Shown here piece after piece: positions 1-12,111 of a stretch of 64,000 bases of DNA. Numbering within the stretch: position 1 is the stretch's first letter; each line of letters starts with the position of its first letter. The notes beneath the pieces are model-generated. The model did not search any database and was not told where the DNA came from. It saw only the letters and a program-made list of their open reading frames with translations. The translations under genes and the position numbers were made by a program. The stretch is from Ochromonas danica (taxonomy: Eukaryota > Sar > Chrysophyceae > Chromulinales > Chromulinaceae): assembly GCA_015146655.1 (NCBI GenBank), contig VKHL01000106.1:38419-102418 (forward strand), given 5' to 3'.

Positions 1-2357
1 ACATTACTTTGGAAGATATCGTAAATTTGTCTATTTGGCACGTAGGGAAAGACTAAGAGCGGTTCTCAAAATAGTAATAGTCATGCGAAAACATGCCCAA
101 TTGACAAAGTTGCGTGTAGTTTTGAAAAGGAAGATGCGTTATGGTCTATTCGCTCATCAGTTGAATAAAATCCACACAGCTCATTCTTTCCGTCAGCTTC
201 GATTTGCTTATCTTTATAGAACGAAGTACCAGTCCCTTTCTATCCTATTTAAAGTCCTGACCAGACTATTACTGAAATGGTCTTTCAGCAAACTCATCCA
301 TCAGACTCTTCGGCAATCGGTAATGAAGAAGCTACGTGATTTGCTCATTAGGCAGCATATTTCGAATAGAATTTATCCAGATGCGTATCAAAGTGTCCGT
401 GTTATTGCCAATGATGCAGGTGTAATGCCTCTTCGACATGATCACAAGCAAAATCTGCCAGGCATGACTTCTGACAGTGAAGAGGCTCTTGCAGTGTGGG
501 AGCAACTCGTTGTGCCCAAGAAACGATTGCTGAGCATTGAAACCTTGCATTATTATAAGGCTTTCGCCTCCTGGATGGCAGTTTTCCGTTTGGCTCAGCA
601 TTATCGACGGGGAAATGCCCTACATATTAGCCGAGGTGTAATGGAAAAGTTGATTTTGCAACTGGGAAGGCGAAGAGAAGCTGTCGCACGTATTCAACCC
701 TTTTGGCGAGGAACACTAGCTCGCATGAAGTTTTGTTTGATAGTTTCTCAAATGCGTCGAAGGGTTGAGTTCCAATTACGAAAGCGGTTGGATCGTACGC
801 GAATAGTTCTCCACAGAATGCTTTTGCTTACCTCTACAAGACATGCGAGTAGACAGATATTACAACGAGCAGTGCGTGTGTTTCTATCTGGTCGTAGATT
901 GAATCATAGACGGCGAGTCGTCGCTTTTCTTCAAGAGAATGAAAATAAGTTGAATCGATCTGAGATGCAAAAGTATCTGTGTCGACAATATTTCCAGTTT
1001 TGGTATGAGACCCTTTTGCAGGCGGTCTTAGACAAACTATTTGATATTAAATGCGACTTTGATGAATATGCGTCCACTTTTCAAAGAAGAGTTCGTAAAG
1101 GAGGTGAAGATCTTCATCATGATGAAGAAGAGGATAATGATGAAGGCTATTCTTCTAATTTGAAAGCCATTGAAAGGTATCACAAACGATTAGACAGACA
1201 GAAGAATAAAAGTGCTCTCACAACTACTACTGTTCAATCAACAAAGTCTTCCAAATCTTCACTTCCTTCTCTGGGAAGAAATAAGAATCATTTAGGCCCT
1301 GCTCCTTCTCTCTTTCCTTCATCTAGTGCGATGTTCTTTCAATCAGATATCTTTCATCGAACTTTTTCTCAAATTCGATCATCTCATATTTTCATACTGT
1401 CCTCTCAACTTCTTTCTCAATTACCTTTACAAGAGTTACAATATTGTCTCTTTCATAGTGATGTAGTAGTTGTACAAGGGGTAGAGAAGACGATGCTGAA
1501 GATTGTGTGTGAGTGTTTCAGAGGTAAAAAGGTCATATTTAATTATGGAAGAGTTTCGGATAAATCTACTGTAGAATTGATTATCGATCTGGCTACTTCC
1601 AGGCAATTGCTGGACTCCGTTGTTATTGATCGATCAAAGTGGCCACTCACCTTACCCACTCAACGTGGAGGAGGAAACCAAGAGCTTGCCATCGAATCCG
1701 ACGAAGGATTTGCGTTGGTTTTTCAGCATGTTGACATGAATTGGATGAGCTCACTTCGTCTAGCCAGGGCACTCGCTATCTACGGCGAAGAGATTGCATT
1801 GCAATTAAGACTTCGAAGTTATGCCTCAAATGATCGAGTTGCTCCATCAACAGAGAAACTGTTATCAGAACTGATTCTTGATGTTAATAGCTTCGGTTGG
1901 ACAGGGTTGCTTGTAATCCTACATTCTCTTCGCAGCTATGCTTCCTTGATTAAGCTGACTATTGAGCAGAACAGCGAGCAAGTGCCTTCCACTTTAAAGG
2001 CGGCGCTAACCAGCCTTGCTGGTCATACACAATTAAAGGTAAATCATTTTTAGTCATGCTGTGTGTAACTATCTTCAACATTTGATGGCTGTTCGTTTGG
2101 TGTAGGTTTTGGTCCTCAAGGGTTGGTTTCCCGCCTCAATTTATTGCCATATGTCGGACCTATTGGAAAAAGCAAGTGGTTTCTCTGCTCTTACTCGCCT
2201 GGAGTTGCAAGAAGGCTATCAGCGAGAATCACGTCACGAGGGATTGGACGAAGCTGAACGAGCCGCAGCAATAGATCGAATAGTGCACTGGGCGAAGATA
2301 AGAGCCTATTCCAACTCTGCTATTGGGTTGTCTGTAGTTTCAGACTTCATTCAATAG
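1..2357 (+). CDS. IQ-motif protein, 5'-truncated by window edge
   Basis: The frame is open from base 2 (upstream exons lie outside the window), so the start is missing. Exons are <2..2038 and 2106..2357, joined by a 67-bp phase-0 GT..AG intron; the stop is TAG at 2357. The visible part is about 760 residues. It is rich in Arg/Lys/Leu helices and contains an IQ-like calmodulin-binding motif (I-Q-P-F-W-R-G-T-L-A-R, about 689-721) and a second IQ-like remnant right at the left edge (H-Y-F-G-R-Y-R-K-F). An acidic linker follows (about 1100-1150). The last 150 residues have leucine spacing like leucine-rich repeats, but I do not recognise a named domain. Calmodulin or myosin-light-chain-type binding is inferred from the IQ motif only; many such proteins are cytoskeletal or ciliary. 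Confidence 0.75.
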
Positions 2358-2677
2358 TAACATACTGTCCTATACTGTCCTACCATTGTATTTATGTATA
2401 AACGTATTAAGTTCTTCTTCATCGATTAGTATCCTAAACAGTAATGAGGTTGCAATCAGTTTGATATTCCCTAGATTAAGTCTAAGAAGTCCCGGCAGTC
2501 TATACAGTAGGAACCGCAGTCTTTTATACCCATGACTGTAGGGTACTGTAGGGTGCTGTGCTTGTAATGAACAGATGCAGTCTGGACGTCTGAGTCTGGC
2601 ACCCTGGCCTTCTGGCCCTGCTGAGGTGTCAGCAGCAGAGTGCCACCCACAGAAACAACAAGACCGCAACCCATGCC
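2358..2677. other. Intergenic, 320 bp
   Basis: This lies between the IQ-motif gene stop and the EGY-like gene start. It contains a short imperfect repetition of a tactgtcctac/tactgtaggg-type motif (2363-2375 and 2535-2555). I see no supported gene. Confidence 0.5.
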
Positions 2678-5600
2678 ATGCCATCAAAAAAGAAAAGCAT
2701 GTTGACTTGCCAGCTCTTGCTCTTTCTGCTACTCCTTATCCTAGATGGAAGACTAGCCTTCCATCCTTCTCTTCCTTCTTCTCCACAACACCAGAGAGTA
2801 CTACTCTGTCGTGCAGTTTCTCGAGGACTAGTTGTGGGGGTGAGGAGAAAAGAGACAACAGCAGTAGGAAGAAGCAGAAGCAGCAGATTCTCTCTCTCCA
2901 CTCTCTATGCCCATCATCATCAGCAACAGCAGGATGTAGAAGAAGATGATAACAGACAAGCAAGTGATAATAGTTCAACAAGGTTTTCCAATCAGAGCAA
3001 GCTGTTAGAGCAAGCCAAGAAGCTTCGTGCTGAAGCAGAGTCCATGGAACGTGCAGGAAAAGAAGAATTGAAACAACAACAGCACCAGCAAGAAAAGGAA
3101 GAAGATGATGGGAGAATAATACCTCCTACTTCTTCTTCCTTTCTAGAAGCTTTTGCATCAAATCGTGATCTCACCAAACTAAAACAACAATTTGACAAAA
3201 ATTATAATAAGAAGAATAATATATCAGAGAAGATATATGTTGCAGAAGAAAAGGAACTATTACTTGATTTGAAGGAGATTCTTTCTTCACGATCAGATAG
3301 TAATTCTTCTTCTTTACCATCTCTTGTGGTGACTATCAAGACTGATGATTCCTTACCATCTCTAACAACAACTGCCCCAACCACTACGACTACGACACAC
3401 TTACCTATAGCACCTTCTCCTTCTCCACGGAGAGTTCGTATCAACTATGCGGAAGCTTCAGAGGAGTTATTGAAAGAGTATGGTCTAGCCAAAATGTTCA
3501 TTAAAATGGCGGTTAACAATCTGGTACAGAGTGTAGAAGATCCGAAACTTCGACAGATCTACTACTATTGCCTACTGAAGGAGATATTGAAAGTGTCTGG
3601 TTCTGATGATGTTCCTCTAGGGAAGCTTGGAGAAAAGTTTAGTGAAAATGGTGAAGGTTGGCTGGAAGTAGAAAAACATGTTCAAGAGATTCTCGCTGAA
3701 GAGGCAGCCATAGAGGAAGAGGAAGAGGAAGAAGATGATGAGGAAGATAGACAACTTCAACACAGCGTAACTCATTCTATAAGAAGCTCTGATACTATTG
3801 CCAAGAAAGAAGAAACAGTCAGGAGTACTTTAAATGTTGATCTGGCTCTGGAGAATAATGTCAACCTTCTCAACCAATTGGAAGCAGCTAACAAGGCAGC
3901 TGAAAATGGCACTCCTGTGGTAGTGAATAATGTCTCACTCGCAGCACTCAGAGATATTGTCAAGCTTAACACTGTTTTCTTGGAAAGCTCTCAAGCCATG
4001 ACAGAGAAAGGAGGAAATATTGAAGAAGCATTGCAAGCCTATCTTAAGGTTTATAACACTAGCATGAACGAGAAGCAGAACGAGATCAACAACAGCATGG
4101 AGGTTCTAAAGAAGAAGGATGATAACAACAAGGATGCTAAAGTCAACAATAATGATAACAAGGACAAAGATGCTAAACAACCATTCCTACTGTTTGATCG
4201 TAGTGCGAATACTCCAGATTGGGTGAATGTTTCCTCTGCATCAGAAGAATTTCTTCGTTTAGCATTTCCTTCAGAAAGTCGACAAAAGGGTGAAGAAATT
4301 ACTCGTAAAGGAGCTGGTCTATTACAAGCTGTCTTATTGAAGGATTTGTTTACAACCTATTCTGTACGTCGTTTTGATGGTGCTGTCATATTTAATGGAG
4401 AAATGAATCGAGGATATACACCTGAAACCTTACAAGCGAATATTACAGAACGTTTAAAACAATACAATCTAACTGAAGCATTAGATTTTTCAATCTTAGA
4501 AGATGATGTCTATCCACCATCGGATAGTATGGATCTAGAAACTATCATGACGTATGTTGTAGAAGATCCCACCACAGCCGTCGTTCTCTATCCAGCTAGT
4601 TGGACACCCAGGGCGAATATGGTTTATGATCAACCTAATAAGATGATACGTTCTTTTCTAACCGCATTTGCTTTTGGAACTTCTGTTAGCTTTGCTATCA
4701 GTTGTAGTAATATTATCACCCCACAAGGTCTTCGATTAGATGACCTATGGACATCATTTTTCCCACTCTTATTTGGTATCTCAGGTATTAACTTCTTAAC
4801 TGAGATAGTTGAACTTACAGTCGCTTCTATGAAATCCGTTAAATTGGATATTACTCGTGTACCTTCTCTAAATCTCTTTAACTTTGGTACAAGAAGTGTC
4901 TTAACTACTTTAGCACGTGATCGTAAGGATATCTTTGACTTAGCCTGGTTTTCCTGGTCAACAGGTACAGTCACTTCCTTCATCGCTGTGCTATTGGGTA
5001 TTTACTTTACCAAGACAGCAAGTCCTGAGATGGTGCAAAGCTTTCCAACGATTCCTTCTTCGATCTTCGAGTTAAATACAATTATACGCCAACTCTTTAA
5101 TGGATTAATGCCCAATGTATTGGCAGTCTCCGAAGCGGGCAAAGCAGAAACAAATGTTCATCTTCATTGGTTAGCAATTGTAGGGATGAGTGGATTCATA
5201 TCACAAGTCTTCCAGTTACTTCCTCTTGATTCCAGTGCAGGAAGTAAGATGACTTTAGGAGCTCTAGGTGCTCAACTACATCGTATATCCAGGGGGTTGA
5301 TGAATCTAACCAAGATCATCTTCATGGTAGCGGTCTTGTTGAATATCAAGGCCATTACCTCCATTCCTCAGACATTTGATATAGAAGCTGTTACAATTGA
5401 TTTCTTTCTCTTTTCTCAGCTTTGTGGATTAGAGTTGGTAAGATGATCTATCTTTCTGTTTCATATGATGATGTTGATGCCTTGTTGTTGATGATTGTTA
5501 GGACTTGCCTGTAAGAAATGCTATGACACCCATCGGAGATCTACGCATGGTGGCTTATTTTGCAGCTGTGTCGATTTTGGTTATTTCCTTCGTCCCCGTG

Positions 5601-5684
5601 GACAATATCAATCAGCACAGCTTGCAATCTGCATATGATTCAGCGGCGTCTTTCTTCTCCAGCTTCCAACACTATCTACCTTAG
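2678..5684 (+). CDS. EGY-like plastid site-2 protease homologue, catalytically dead
   Basis: Exons 2678..5437 and 5502..5684 (64-bp phase-0 intron) give 980 residues. The N-terminus is a hydrophobic signal peptide followed by L-A-F-H-P, as in ochrophyte plastid presequences; ATG at 2699 is an alternative start that matches the paralogue at 18035-19772. Residues about 60-500 are acidic, low-complexity and coiled. From about residue 500 the sequence follows the EGY family (M50 intramembrane metalloproteases of chloroplasts): a soluble domain, several membrane segments, the D-R-K-x-x-F-D element, and a closing T-P-I-G-D-x-R segment in exon 2. The HExxH site is replaced by T-E-I-V-E (708-712), and in the N-x-x-P-x-x-x-x-D-G element Asn is Gln847 and the metal-binding Asp is Ala854. 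It therefore cannot bind zinc as EGY1/2 do and resembles plant EGY3. A pseudoprotease role is inferred. Confidence 0.82.
2736..3117 (+). repeat. 382-bp near-identical inverted repeat, copy 1 (presequence module)
   Basis: This stretch matches the reverse complement of 19342..19723 at 381 of 382 positions by direct reading, with no gap. The one difference, in the codon for residue 122 or so, is GAA here and GAT there. It encodes the end of the signal peptide, the plastid presequence and an acidic coiled stretch. Identity stops abruptly on both sides, although the proteins remain distantly alike beyond it. Confidence 0.95.
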
Positions 5685-5895
5685 ACCCTCTTTTTCTTTT
5701 TAACACATGTAATTATGATATAGTCCAGAGGTTGTTGATGCTATTCATGGTGTTTTATTGTCGTACAGTAGATGTGCAGAGCAGTGGCAAAGGGTTTTCA
5801 AGGACAGGAGGACGGAGGATGAAGTTATCATCATTACCATTAAGACGTGACTACAACACAATATGGTGGTCAAATAGAGGAACGGGTCTGTCTGT

Positions 5896-7982
5896 TTAGG
5901 TGGCCTTTGGAGTTGTCCATCCGGCAGCCACGGGGCCTTGATCATAAATGATCTCACGATGGCAAGACCATACAAGCTGGATAGCTTCAGGTGTACCAAT
6001 ACCAGCAGCTCTAATCACAACAGCACATGAGAACAGCACGGATTACAACAAACGAATTTCACCATAACATACCTGGGATCACCAGCAGGTCCGAACCAAT
6101 GGTTCTGAGGAGCACCTGTCGTGCGGGCACGAATACCACTATAGGTCGTACCATTCACCGTGTTGCTCAAGACATAGTTCTGGAACTGAATGTCTCTTGA
6201 AACAACTGCAGCTGTGAGATGTGCTTCAGTGCGTTCCAAAGCCTCCAATACTTGGTCTAACTCTCCATCTTTGTATTCCACAACAATCTACAAGTATAAA
6301 GAAAAATAAGATGCTCACTTTATATTGGCAGGGATAATAGCTAGTTTGCATACCTGGAAAGGTCCAAAGATCTCAGTGGTGCACAAGGCGTAATGCTCCT
6401 TCTTAAGCAACTCCTTCAGGGGAATCTATCATATCAACGAGATGGAATTACTTCTAAAACAATGGTAACATAGCGGTGTGTTTCAAGGAATAACCTTAAT
6501 GGCGGTTGGTTTCCAAGAGCCATAGCAATCAGGGATCTTGTGATTAGTCTGTAAGTCACCACCGAACAGTAACTCAGCTCCAGGAACCTTCAACAAAGCA
6601 TCGACGTGAGCAAGGAATCTAACCATCAGAAACAAAAGGCAGTGGGTTAACAAGCAATTGAAAGCATATCTAGAAGAGACACAAAGTCAACCTGCTGTTG
6701 GGCACAGTGAGGACAGGCCCCAAAGTGAGATCATCCAACTTCCTTCTCTCTGCCAACTTCTGAATACGACCTAACAATCCAGCTTTAACCCAATTAGCAT
6801 GGACAAACAGCGCTGATTGAGCAGAGCACTTTTGTCCTGAATATGCGTAAGCATCTTGATCACAGACCCAAGCCACATAATCGATATCATGGACATCTGG
6901 ACCCAAGACCTAACCAACACAACAATCGCCTTCACCATTTGATTGAGAGAAATGAAAGAGAAAGTAATACGTACCTTCCAATCCCATCCAGCATCTTCTA
7001 ACTTAACCTTTCCATTGAGTTCCTTCGCTAAGAACTCTCCCACTTTAGAGGAGCCAGTGAACTGAGTGACACGAGGCTTGGCTTGAAGAAGCAGCTTGTG
7101 CATGACAGGTCCATCACAATTGATGAAGTCCACATCTCTAGCTGGCAAGCCGCAGTGAATAAGCATGCGTAATGTCTGCTCTAATACAACAGACACCCTG
7201 GAATCTCCTTTGATCAAGACTTTGTTACCCATGAACAAAGCACCCATCAATTGTAAGATTGGAATCTCAATAGGAAAGTTGAAAGGAGCAATAATGGCAA
7301 TATTGCCATATGGCCATCGATAACCAGATGACAGTTGACCTCCATGATCACCGGGTACTTGGAAACCTTGTGCTAAAAAGCGTACATTATCACCACTAAA
7401 ATTCTGGAAGAATCTTTCTGTAACATGTAATTCTGCTTTAGCTTGATCGTAACTTTTGGGAGCAACACGTTGGATGAGTTTAATAAAGAATTCACGAACA
7501 TCTTCTTTACGTAACATAGCAGCTGCTTCCGCACAGACAGTACCATAGTGTAAGTAACGTTCAGGATGCTTGAAAGGATTGTGTAATCCGGACTTAGGCA
7601 CGGCATGCGCATTTTCAACAAAAGGACGAAGATCACTTTCCTTCGAATCAGACACTTTCATGAAAATATCGCCATTTAAAGGGTCAGGTAAATTCAAGAG
7701 ATGATCGGCAGTCTTCCACTCTCCAGACACTATTCCATTTCATGTCCATTTCCAAAACACATAATCGCCCGGTAAATTCCAGACAATCACAAAGCAAATG
7801 ATGTAAAGAGACTTACCAAGATTCTGAACCACATGAACATGTTTACCAGAGAGTTTGAAAGGATCAACAGTAGCAAAAGCTTCTACATTAGAATGTTTCA
7901 TTTGAATACGTGTTTTCAAGAATTGATTCTTTATCAATGATGATGTCTTTGGTAGTCGTTGTACTAAATTAGTCGTCAACAT
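5896..7982 (-). CDS. ALDH12: Delta-1-pyrroline-5-carboxylate dehydrogenase, ALDH12 family
   Basis: Seven exons on the minus strand (7982..7817, 7729..6975, 6909..6692, 6618..6495, 6425..6354, 6287..6073, 6010..5896) join in frame to 554 residues, close to plant ALDH12A1. The enzyme oxidises P5C/glutamate semialdehyde to glutamate with NAD+, the second step of proline catabolism. Visible hallmarks are the P-F-N-F-P cofactor-site segment, F-T-G-S-S, the general-base Glu300 in L-E-D-A-G, the nucleophile Cys335 in S-G-Q-K-C-S-A-Q, and E-I-F-G-P-F. The first 35 residues are basic and lack acid residues, consistent with a mitochondrial presequence, the usual location. It is convergent with the EGY-like gene, 211 bp away. 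It is the most intron-rich gene here after C2CD5. Confidence 0.95.
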
Positions 7983-8481
7983 ATCTGATATGGAATTATA
8001 ATAGCTTCAAGAGTGGATCTAGTAGAAGACAGTGGTGGTAAGGTGGTAACAAAGTAGTGTTAGTAGTTGGCAATAGTCTAATAGCTATCTTAGACTAGTC
8101 TATCTGTTGCTGTTGTTCTTATTGTTTTGTTGTCCTGCGAACAGTTCTGCTTGAGGTTGCCAGCCAGGATTCTTGCCCTCTAAACCTCAACAAAACAGAG
8201 TTAAAAGTCCACTTCTTGGATGAACTTTAAGTGTTCAACATCCGACATCTTCTGCCTTGTTGCCTTTGATTCACTACATGTACTTGTAGAACGGAAGTTG
8301 AGTTGTCATCATTTGTTTGATTTGTTACATTACAAACTAACCCTAAAATAGAAATATTAAAACTTTAACCTCAATAGATATAATAAGTCTAAATAACGAT
8401 CTTGGCGTAGGTGAATCATGGAGGATAATTGGGATAGTTGTGGTGATACTACTGTAAATACCGAGTTACGTCATGGCAGAC
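7983..8481. other. Intergenic, about 500 bp
   Basis: This is the promoter side of ALDH12 and the 3' flank of the first cysteine-rich gene. The right part (from about 8281) belongs to the tandem duplication described below. No gene seen. Confidence 0.6.
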
Positions 8482-9669
8482 TTAAACCATGTTGGGATCT
8501 TTCACGGGAGGAGCAGAAGCATTAGCGGTCAAAACTGTCCCCTCCGCATAAACATATGTTGGCTGAGCTGGTGCAGCCTCGGCGTATTGAACAGAAGAGT
8601 GGGGGGCGACTTCTTGAGCTGGTTGCTGAATGTAGACCACTTGGGCAGGTTGAGGGGTTTGAACGATATTATGAACTACAATTGTTTGAGCAGGAGGAGG
8701 TGGCACTGGAGCATTGGCGCCGCGGCCAGTGAGCTGACCCACGGATAAGCAGCATGCCATTTTGCACTCTCCTTGAACGCAACAGACACAGAAAGGCAAA
8801 CAAGTATACATGCAAGGTACCTCTTCATCACAAGGAAAGGCACAGCGACGATCAAGACAGAAGTTTTGATCCATGCATTTGATACAGGTTGTTGGCGTGG
8901 AATAACAAACCGCGTTAGATTTGGCCAATAAGCAGCACGAGCGCTGCTTCTCTCTCTCTTTATCCCAACACAAGGGCTTCATGTAAATAGCAGTATTCTT
9001 AACGCATAGACACTGCTGACGCTGTACGCAACCAATACAAGCAGGGAAGCTGCAGAAGCAGGAGTCGATGGTGCAGCAAGTGGCACTGTGAATGTCCAGA
9101 AACACATTATCAGTGAGATCGAAAATATACCAAGATAGGATGCAAAGGAAACTCACTTGCAAGGGACGGCGTCGTACACATTAGAGAGACCCTCCTTGGA
9201 CTCTACATTACGCAACATCTCCCCAGGCTGGAGCATGGACTCATCCAATGGGCAACCACATACCCATTCAAAGCAGAAGCATTGGCGATATAGTTTACAT
9301 CTGCATTCCGGATTGGTCAAATCTGAAACACCAGATCCCAATAAAAAGCAGACGTTCTGTTCGTTGTTGGCAGGTGTGCACTTGCAACTATAGTATTCAT
9401 CCTCAATGCACAAGAACTGAGTGGCTCCTTTGCAACCAAAGCAATGTGGCCAATCCAGATAGTCACAGCGGAAGGCACAGTAAATGGGATCCAAACTAAA
9501 TCATACCAATTTGGTGATATGGTCTTAGTGGATGCAGTATTTTCAGAAGAAGAAAATAAAAATATTCTTACCGGATAAAATTTGGTGGAAGACCAGGGTT
9601 TACAACTGGCGTAGCAGGTTGATTCTCTACGATAATGGTAGTGGTAGTAGTGGTAGTAGTAGTGTCCAT
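8482..9669 (-). CDS. Cysteine-rich protein A, tandem paralogue
   Basis: Exons 9669..9572, 9495..9157 and 9085..8482 join to 346 residues. I do not recognise the family. The protein starts with a Thr run and a short Pro-rich segment, has no signal peptide or obvious membrane segment, then a body of about 200 residues packed with cysteines in short C-x-C, C-C and C-x-x-C spacings. The C-terminal third is Gly/Pro/Gln/Tyr-rich, and the chain ends K-D-P-N-M-V. The tail holds one copy of a roughly 50-residue module (A-P-V-P-P ... V-V-H-N ... V-V-Y-I-Q-Q ... V-Q-Y) that is present three times in paralogue B. Disulfide-rich structural protein or metal binder are both possible; neither can be shown from sequence. 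Both introns match those of paralogue B. Confidence 0.85.
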
Positions 9670-9869
9670 GATTTGACGAGGAAATCCAAATGATCGAAAG
9701 CGGTTGGATTGTGGTGCTGGGGTATCTTGGATATTAAAACGCGTTGTTCAAAATTTTAATGAATAAACAGGTTTCCATTTCCCTGTCATTTTCGTTTTGT
9801 TTCGTCGCCTTGTTGACATGAAACAGAAATAGTAATAAATTGTATAGATGGCTGTTAACTAGAATGTCC

Positions 9870-10085
9870 ATGACGAACAAATTAAATGGAGAAGAAAGAG
9901 TTCACCAAGCTGAAGTTCAAGCAATTTGAGATTGCTCAAATTTGTACTTTGTTGATTTAAACCACCGATCGCACAGACTTAGCCCTGGCGAAGAAACTTC
10001 GAGCAGAATTCTGTCGTCTCTTGTTTAGTACTGAATTGAAAGATTGACAACGTTCTATTAGTGGGATAAATAATGATAGATAATA
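9870..10085 (+). pseudogene. Dead copy of first exon of the receiver/TPR/CNB gene
   Basis: This segment aligns with the first coding exon of the gene at 12112. The ATG context is preserved, but a length change soon after the ATG shifts the frame, and in the aligned frame a Tyr codon has become TAA and a Cys codon TGA. No later exons of the parent follow, since the second cysteine-rich gene starts instead. It was evidently carried along when the cysteine-rich gene was duplicated together with its divergent neighbour's first exon, and has decayed since. Confidence 0.9.
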
Positions 10086-10373
10086 AACGCAGCAAGTCTC
10101 ATCGATCACCAGTTAACGTAACTAAGAGGTGTGTGTTTCTTGAGGTTGATAACCAGGATTTACAAGTCAGACTCACTTCCCTCAAGAACATTCTTTGAAG
10201 TGTCATCATTTATTTGATTTGTTACAGTATCAACTAATCCTAAGATAGAAAGTTCAAAACTTAACCTCAATAGATAATATTCTAAATAATGTAGCTCTAG
10301 GCTTAAGACATGGAGGATGATTGGGATAGTTGCGATGGTACTACTGTAAATACCGATTTACGTCATGGTCAGT

Positions 10374-11879
10374 TTAAACCATGTTGGGATCTTTCACAGG
10401 AGGAGCAGGAGCATTACTGTTCAAAACCGCACTCTGCGCATATGCATATGTTGGTTGACCTGGTGTAGCCATAACGTACTGAACAGGTTGAGGTGCAGCT
10501 TGAGGTGGTTGCTGAACGTAGACCATTTGCACAGGAGGAGGGGAAGGTGCGACGTTGTGAACAGCCATTGTTTGGTCAGTAGGAGTTGGTGGCACTGAAG
10601 CATTGTCGCCGCGTTGACCTGGTGTACCCATAACGTACTGAACAGGCTGAGGTGCACCTTGAGGTGGTTGCTGAACGTAGACCATTTGCACAGAAGGAGG
10701 ATGGGAATGTACGACGTTGTGAACAGCCATTGTTTCATCCGTAGGAGCTGGTGGCACTGGAGCATTGGCTCCGCGTTGACCTGGTGCAGTCATAACGTAC
10801 TGAACCGGTTGAGGTGCTCCTTGAGGTGGCTGCTGAACATAGACCACTTGCACTTCTTTGCCATGAAGAGGGGGATGAGTGATGTTGTGAACAGCCATTG
10901 TTTCTTCAGTAAGAGGTGGTGGCACTGGAGCCTTGGCACCGCGGCCAGTGAGCTGACCCACGGACATGCAGCACGACATCTTGCACTCTCCTTGAACACA
11001 ACAGACACAGAAGGGCAAACAAGTACACAAGCAAGGTACCTCTTCATCACAAGGAATGGCACAGCGGCGATCAATACAGAAGGTTTGATCCATGCATTTG
11101 ATACAGGTTGTTGGCTTGGAAAAACAAACCGCCTTTGATTTTCCCAACAAGCAGCACGAGCGCGGGTTTTCTCTTTCTTTCTCCCAACACAAGGGCTTCA
11201 TGTAAATAGCTGCGATATCAACACATAGACACTGTTGACGCCGCACACAGCCACAACAGGCAGGGAAGCTGCAGAAGCAGGAGTCGAAGAAGCAGCAAGC
11301 GGCACTGTGAATATTCAGAAATACATATCAGATGAACTCAAAAGAAAACCAAAACGACAGGACACTCACTTGCAAGGGACGGCGTCGTACACATTGGAGA
11401 GACCCTCCTTGGACTCTACATTACGCAACATGTCTCCAGGCTGGAGCATGGACTCATCCAATGGAAAGCCACAAACCAATTCAACGCAGAAGCATTGGCG
11501 ATATAGTTTACATCTCAATTCTGGCTGGGTCAAATCTGAAACGCCAGATGCCAATAAAAAGCAGACGTTCTGTTCGTTGTTGGGAGGAGGGCATTTGCAA
11601 ATATAGTGTTCATCCTCAACGCACAAGAACTGAGTGGCTCCTTTGCAACCAAAGCAATGTGGCCAATCCAGATAGTCACAACGATAGGCACAGTGAATGG
11701 AATCTAGGCTAAATCATAACAATTTCTGTTACTTTGTTCGTATGGGATGCACTTTTTTGAGAAAGAAAATAAGTTCTCTCTTACCGGATAAAACTTGAAG
11801 GAAGACCAGGGTTTACAACAGGAGTATCAGGTTGATTCTCTACGATAACGGTAGTAGCGGTAGTGGTTGTAGTGTCCAT
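10374..11879 (-). CDS. Cysteine-rich protein B with tripled tail repeat
   Basis: Exons 11879..11785, 11708..11370 and 11304..10374 join to 454 residues. It is the tandem paralogue of the gene at 8482: the same Thr-rich start, cysteine body, intron positions and K-D-P-N-M-V end. The difference is the tail. Here a 47-50-residue module (A-P-V-P-P ... M-A-V-H-N ... V-V-Y-V-Q-Q-P-P-Q ... P-V-Q-Y-V-M ... P-G-Q) occurs three times in tandem (about 10410-10930), against once in paralogue A. Pro/Gln/Tyr-rich repeats of this style suggest an extended or aggregation-prone tail. The gene is head-to-head with the one starting at 12112, with 232 bp between the start codons. Function unknown. Confidence 0.85.
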
Positions 11880-12111
11880 GGTTTAACGAGGAAATCCAAA
11901 AGGTTTAGAAGCGGATTGTAATGATGATTGTGATTGGATTGTTCTGCTGTATTAGGGGAGGGTAGTTTCTTGGAAAGTAAAAACGCGTTGTTGAATAAAC
12001 GAACAAGCAAGTTTCAGCCGTTTTGTTGTTTTGCAAATGGAGTGGTTATAGTATGAATTGATAATAGATATGGATATAGATGTTTGAACTATTTCAACAA
12101 CTAGAATATCC
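11880..12111. promoter_or_regulatory. Candidate bidirectional promoter
   Basis: 232 bp separate the start codons of cysteine-rich gene B (minus) and the receiver/TPR/CNB gene (plus). The same arrangement exists in decayed form at 9670-9869, so this interval is part of the duplicated block. No defined element was recognised. Confidence 0.4.

Larger units (their letters stand above)
8281..10090. repeat. Tandem segmental duplication, unit 1
   Basis: About 1.8 kb that is repeated in the same order and orientation at about 10195..12340. Matching parts are the 3' flank (8300-8480 against 10200-10375), a three-exon cysteine-rich gene, and the divergent first exon of the neighbouring gene (9870-10085 against 12112-12330). 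The two introns sit at the same places in both gene copies. Limits are approximate because the flanks are diverged. Confidence 0.85.

Noticed and set aside
2575-2981. Overlapping frames on both strands around the presequence repeat
   Set aside because: They recur at 19478-19785 only because the underlying DNA is repeated; they lack the continuation that the true frame has.
10614-11138. Long plus-strand open frame over the tail of cysteine-rich gene B
   Set aside because: It is the antisense of the repeated Pro/Gln/Tyr codons; the minus-strand gene has introns conserved with its paralogue and explains the openness.
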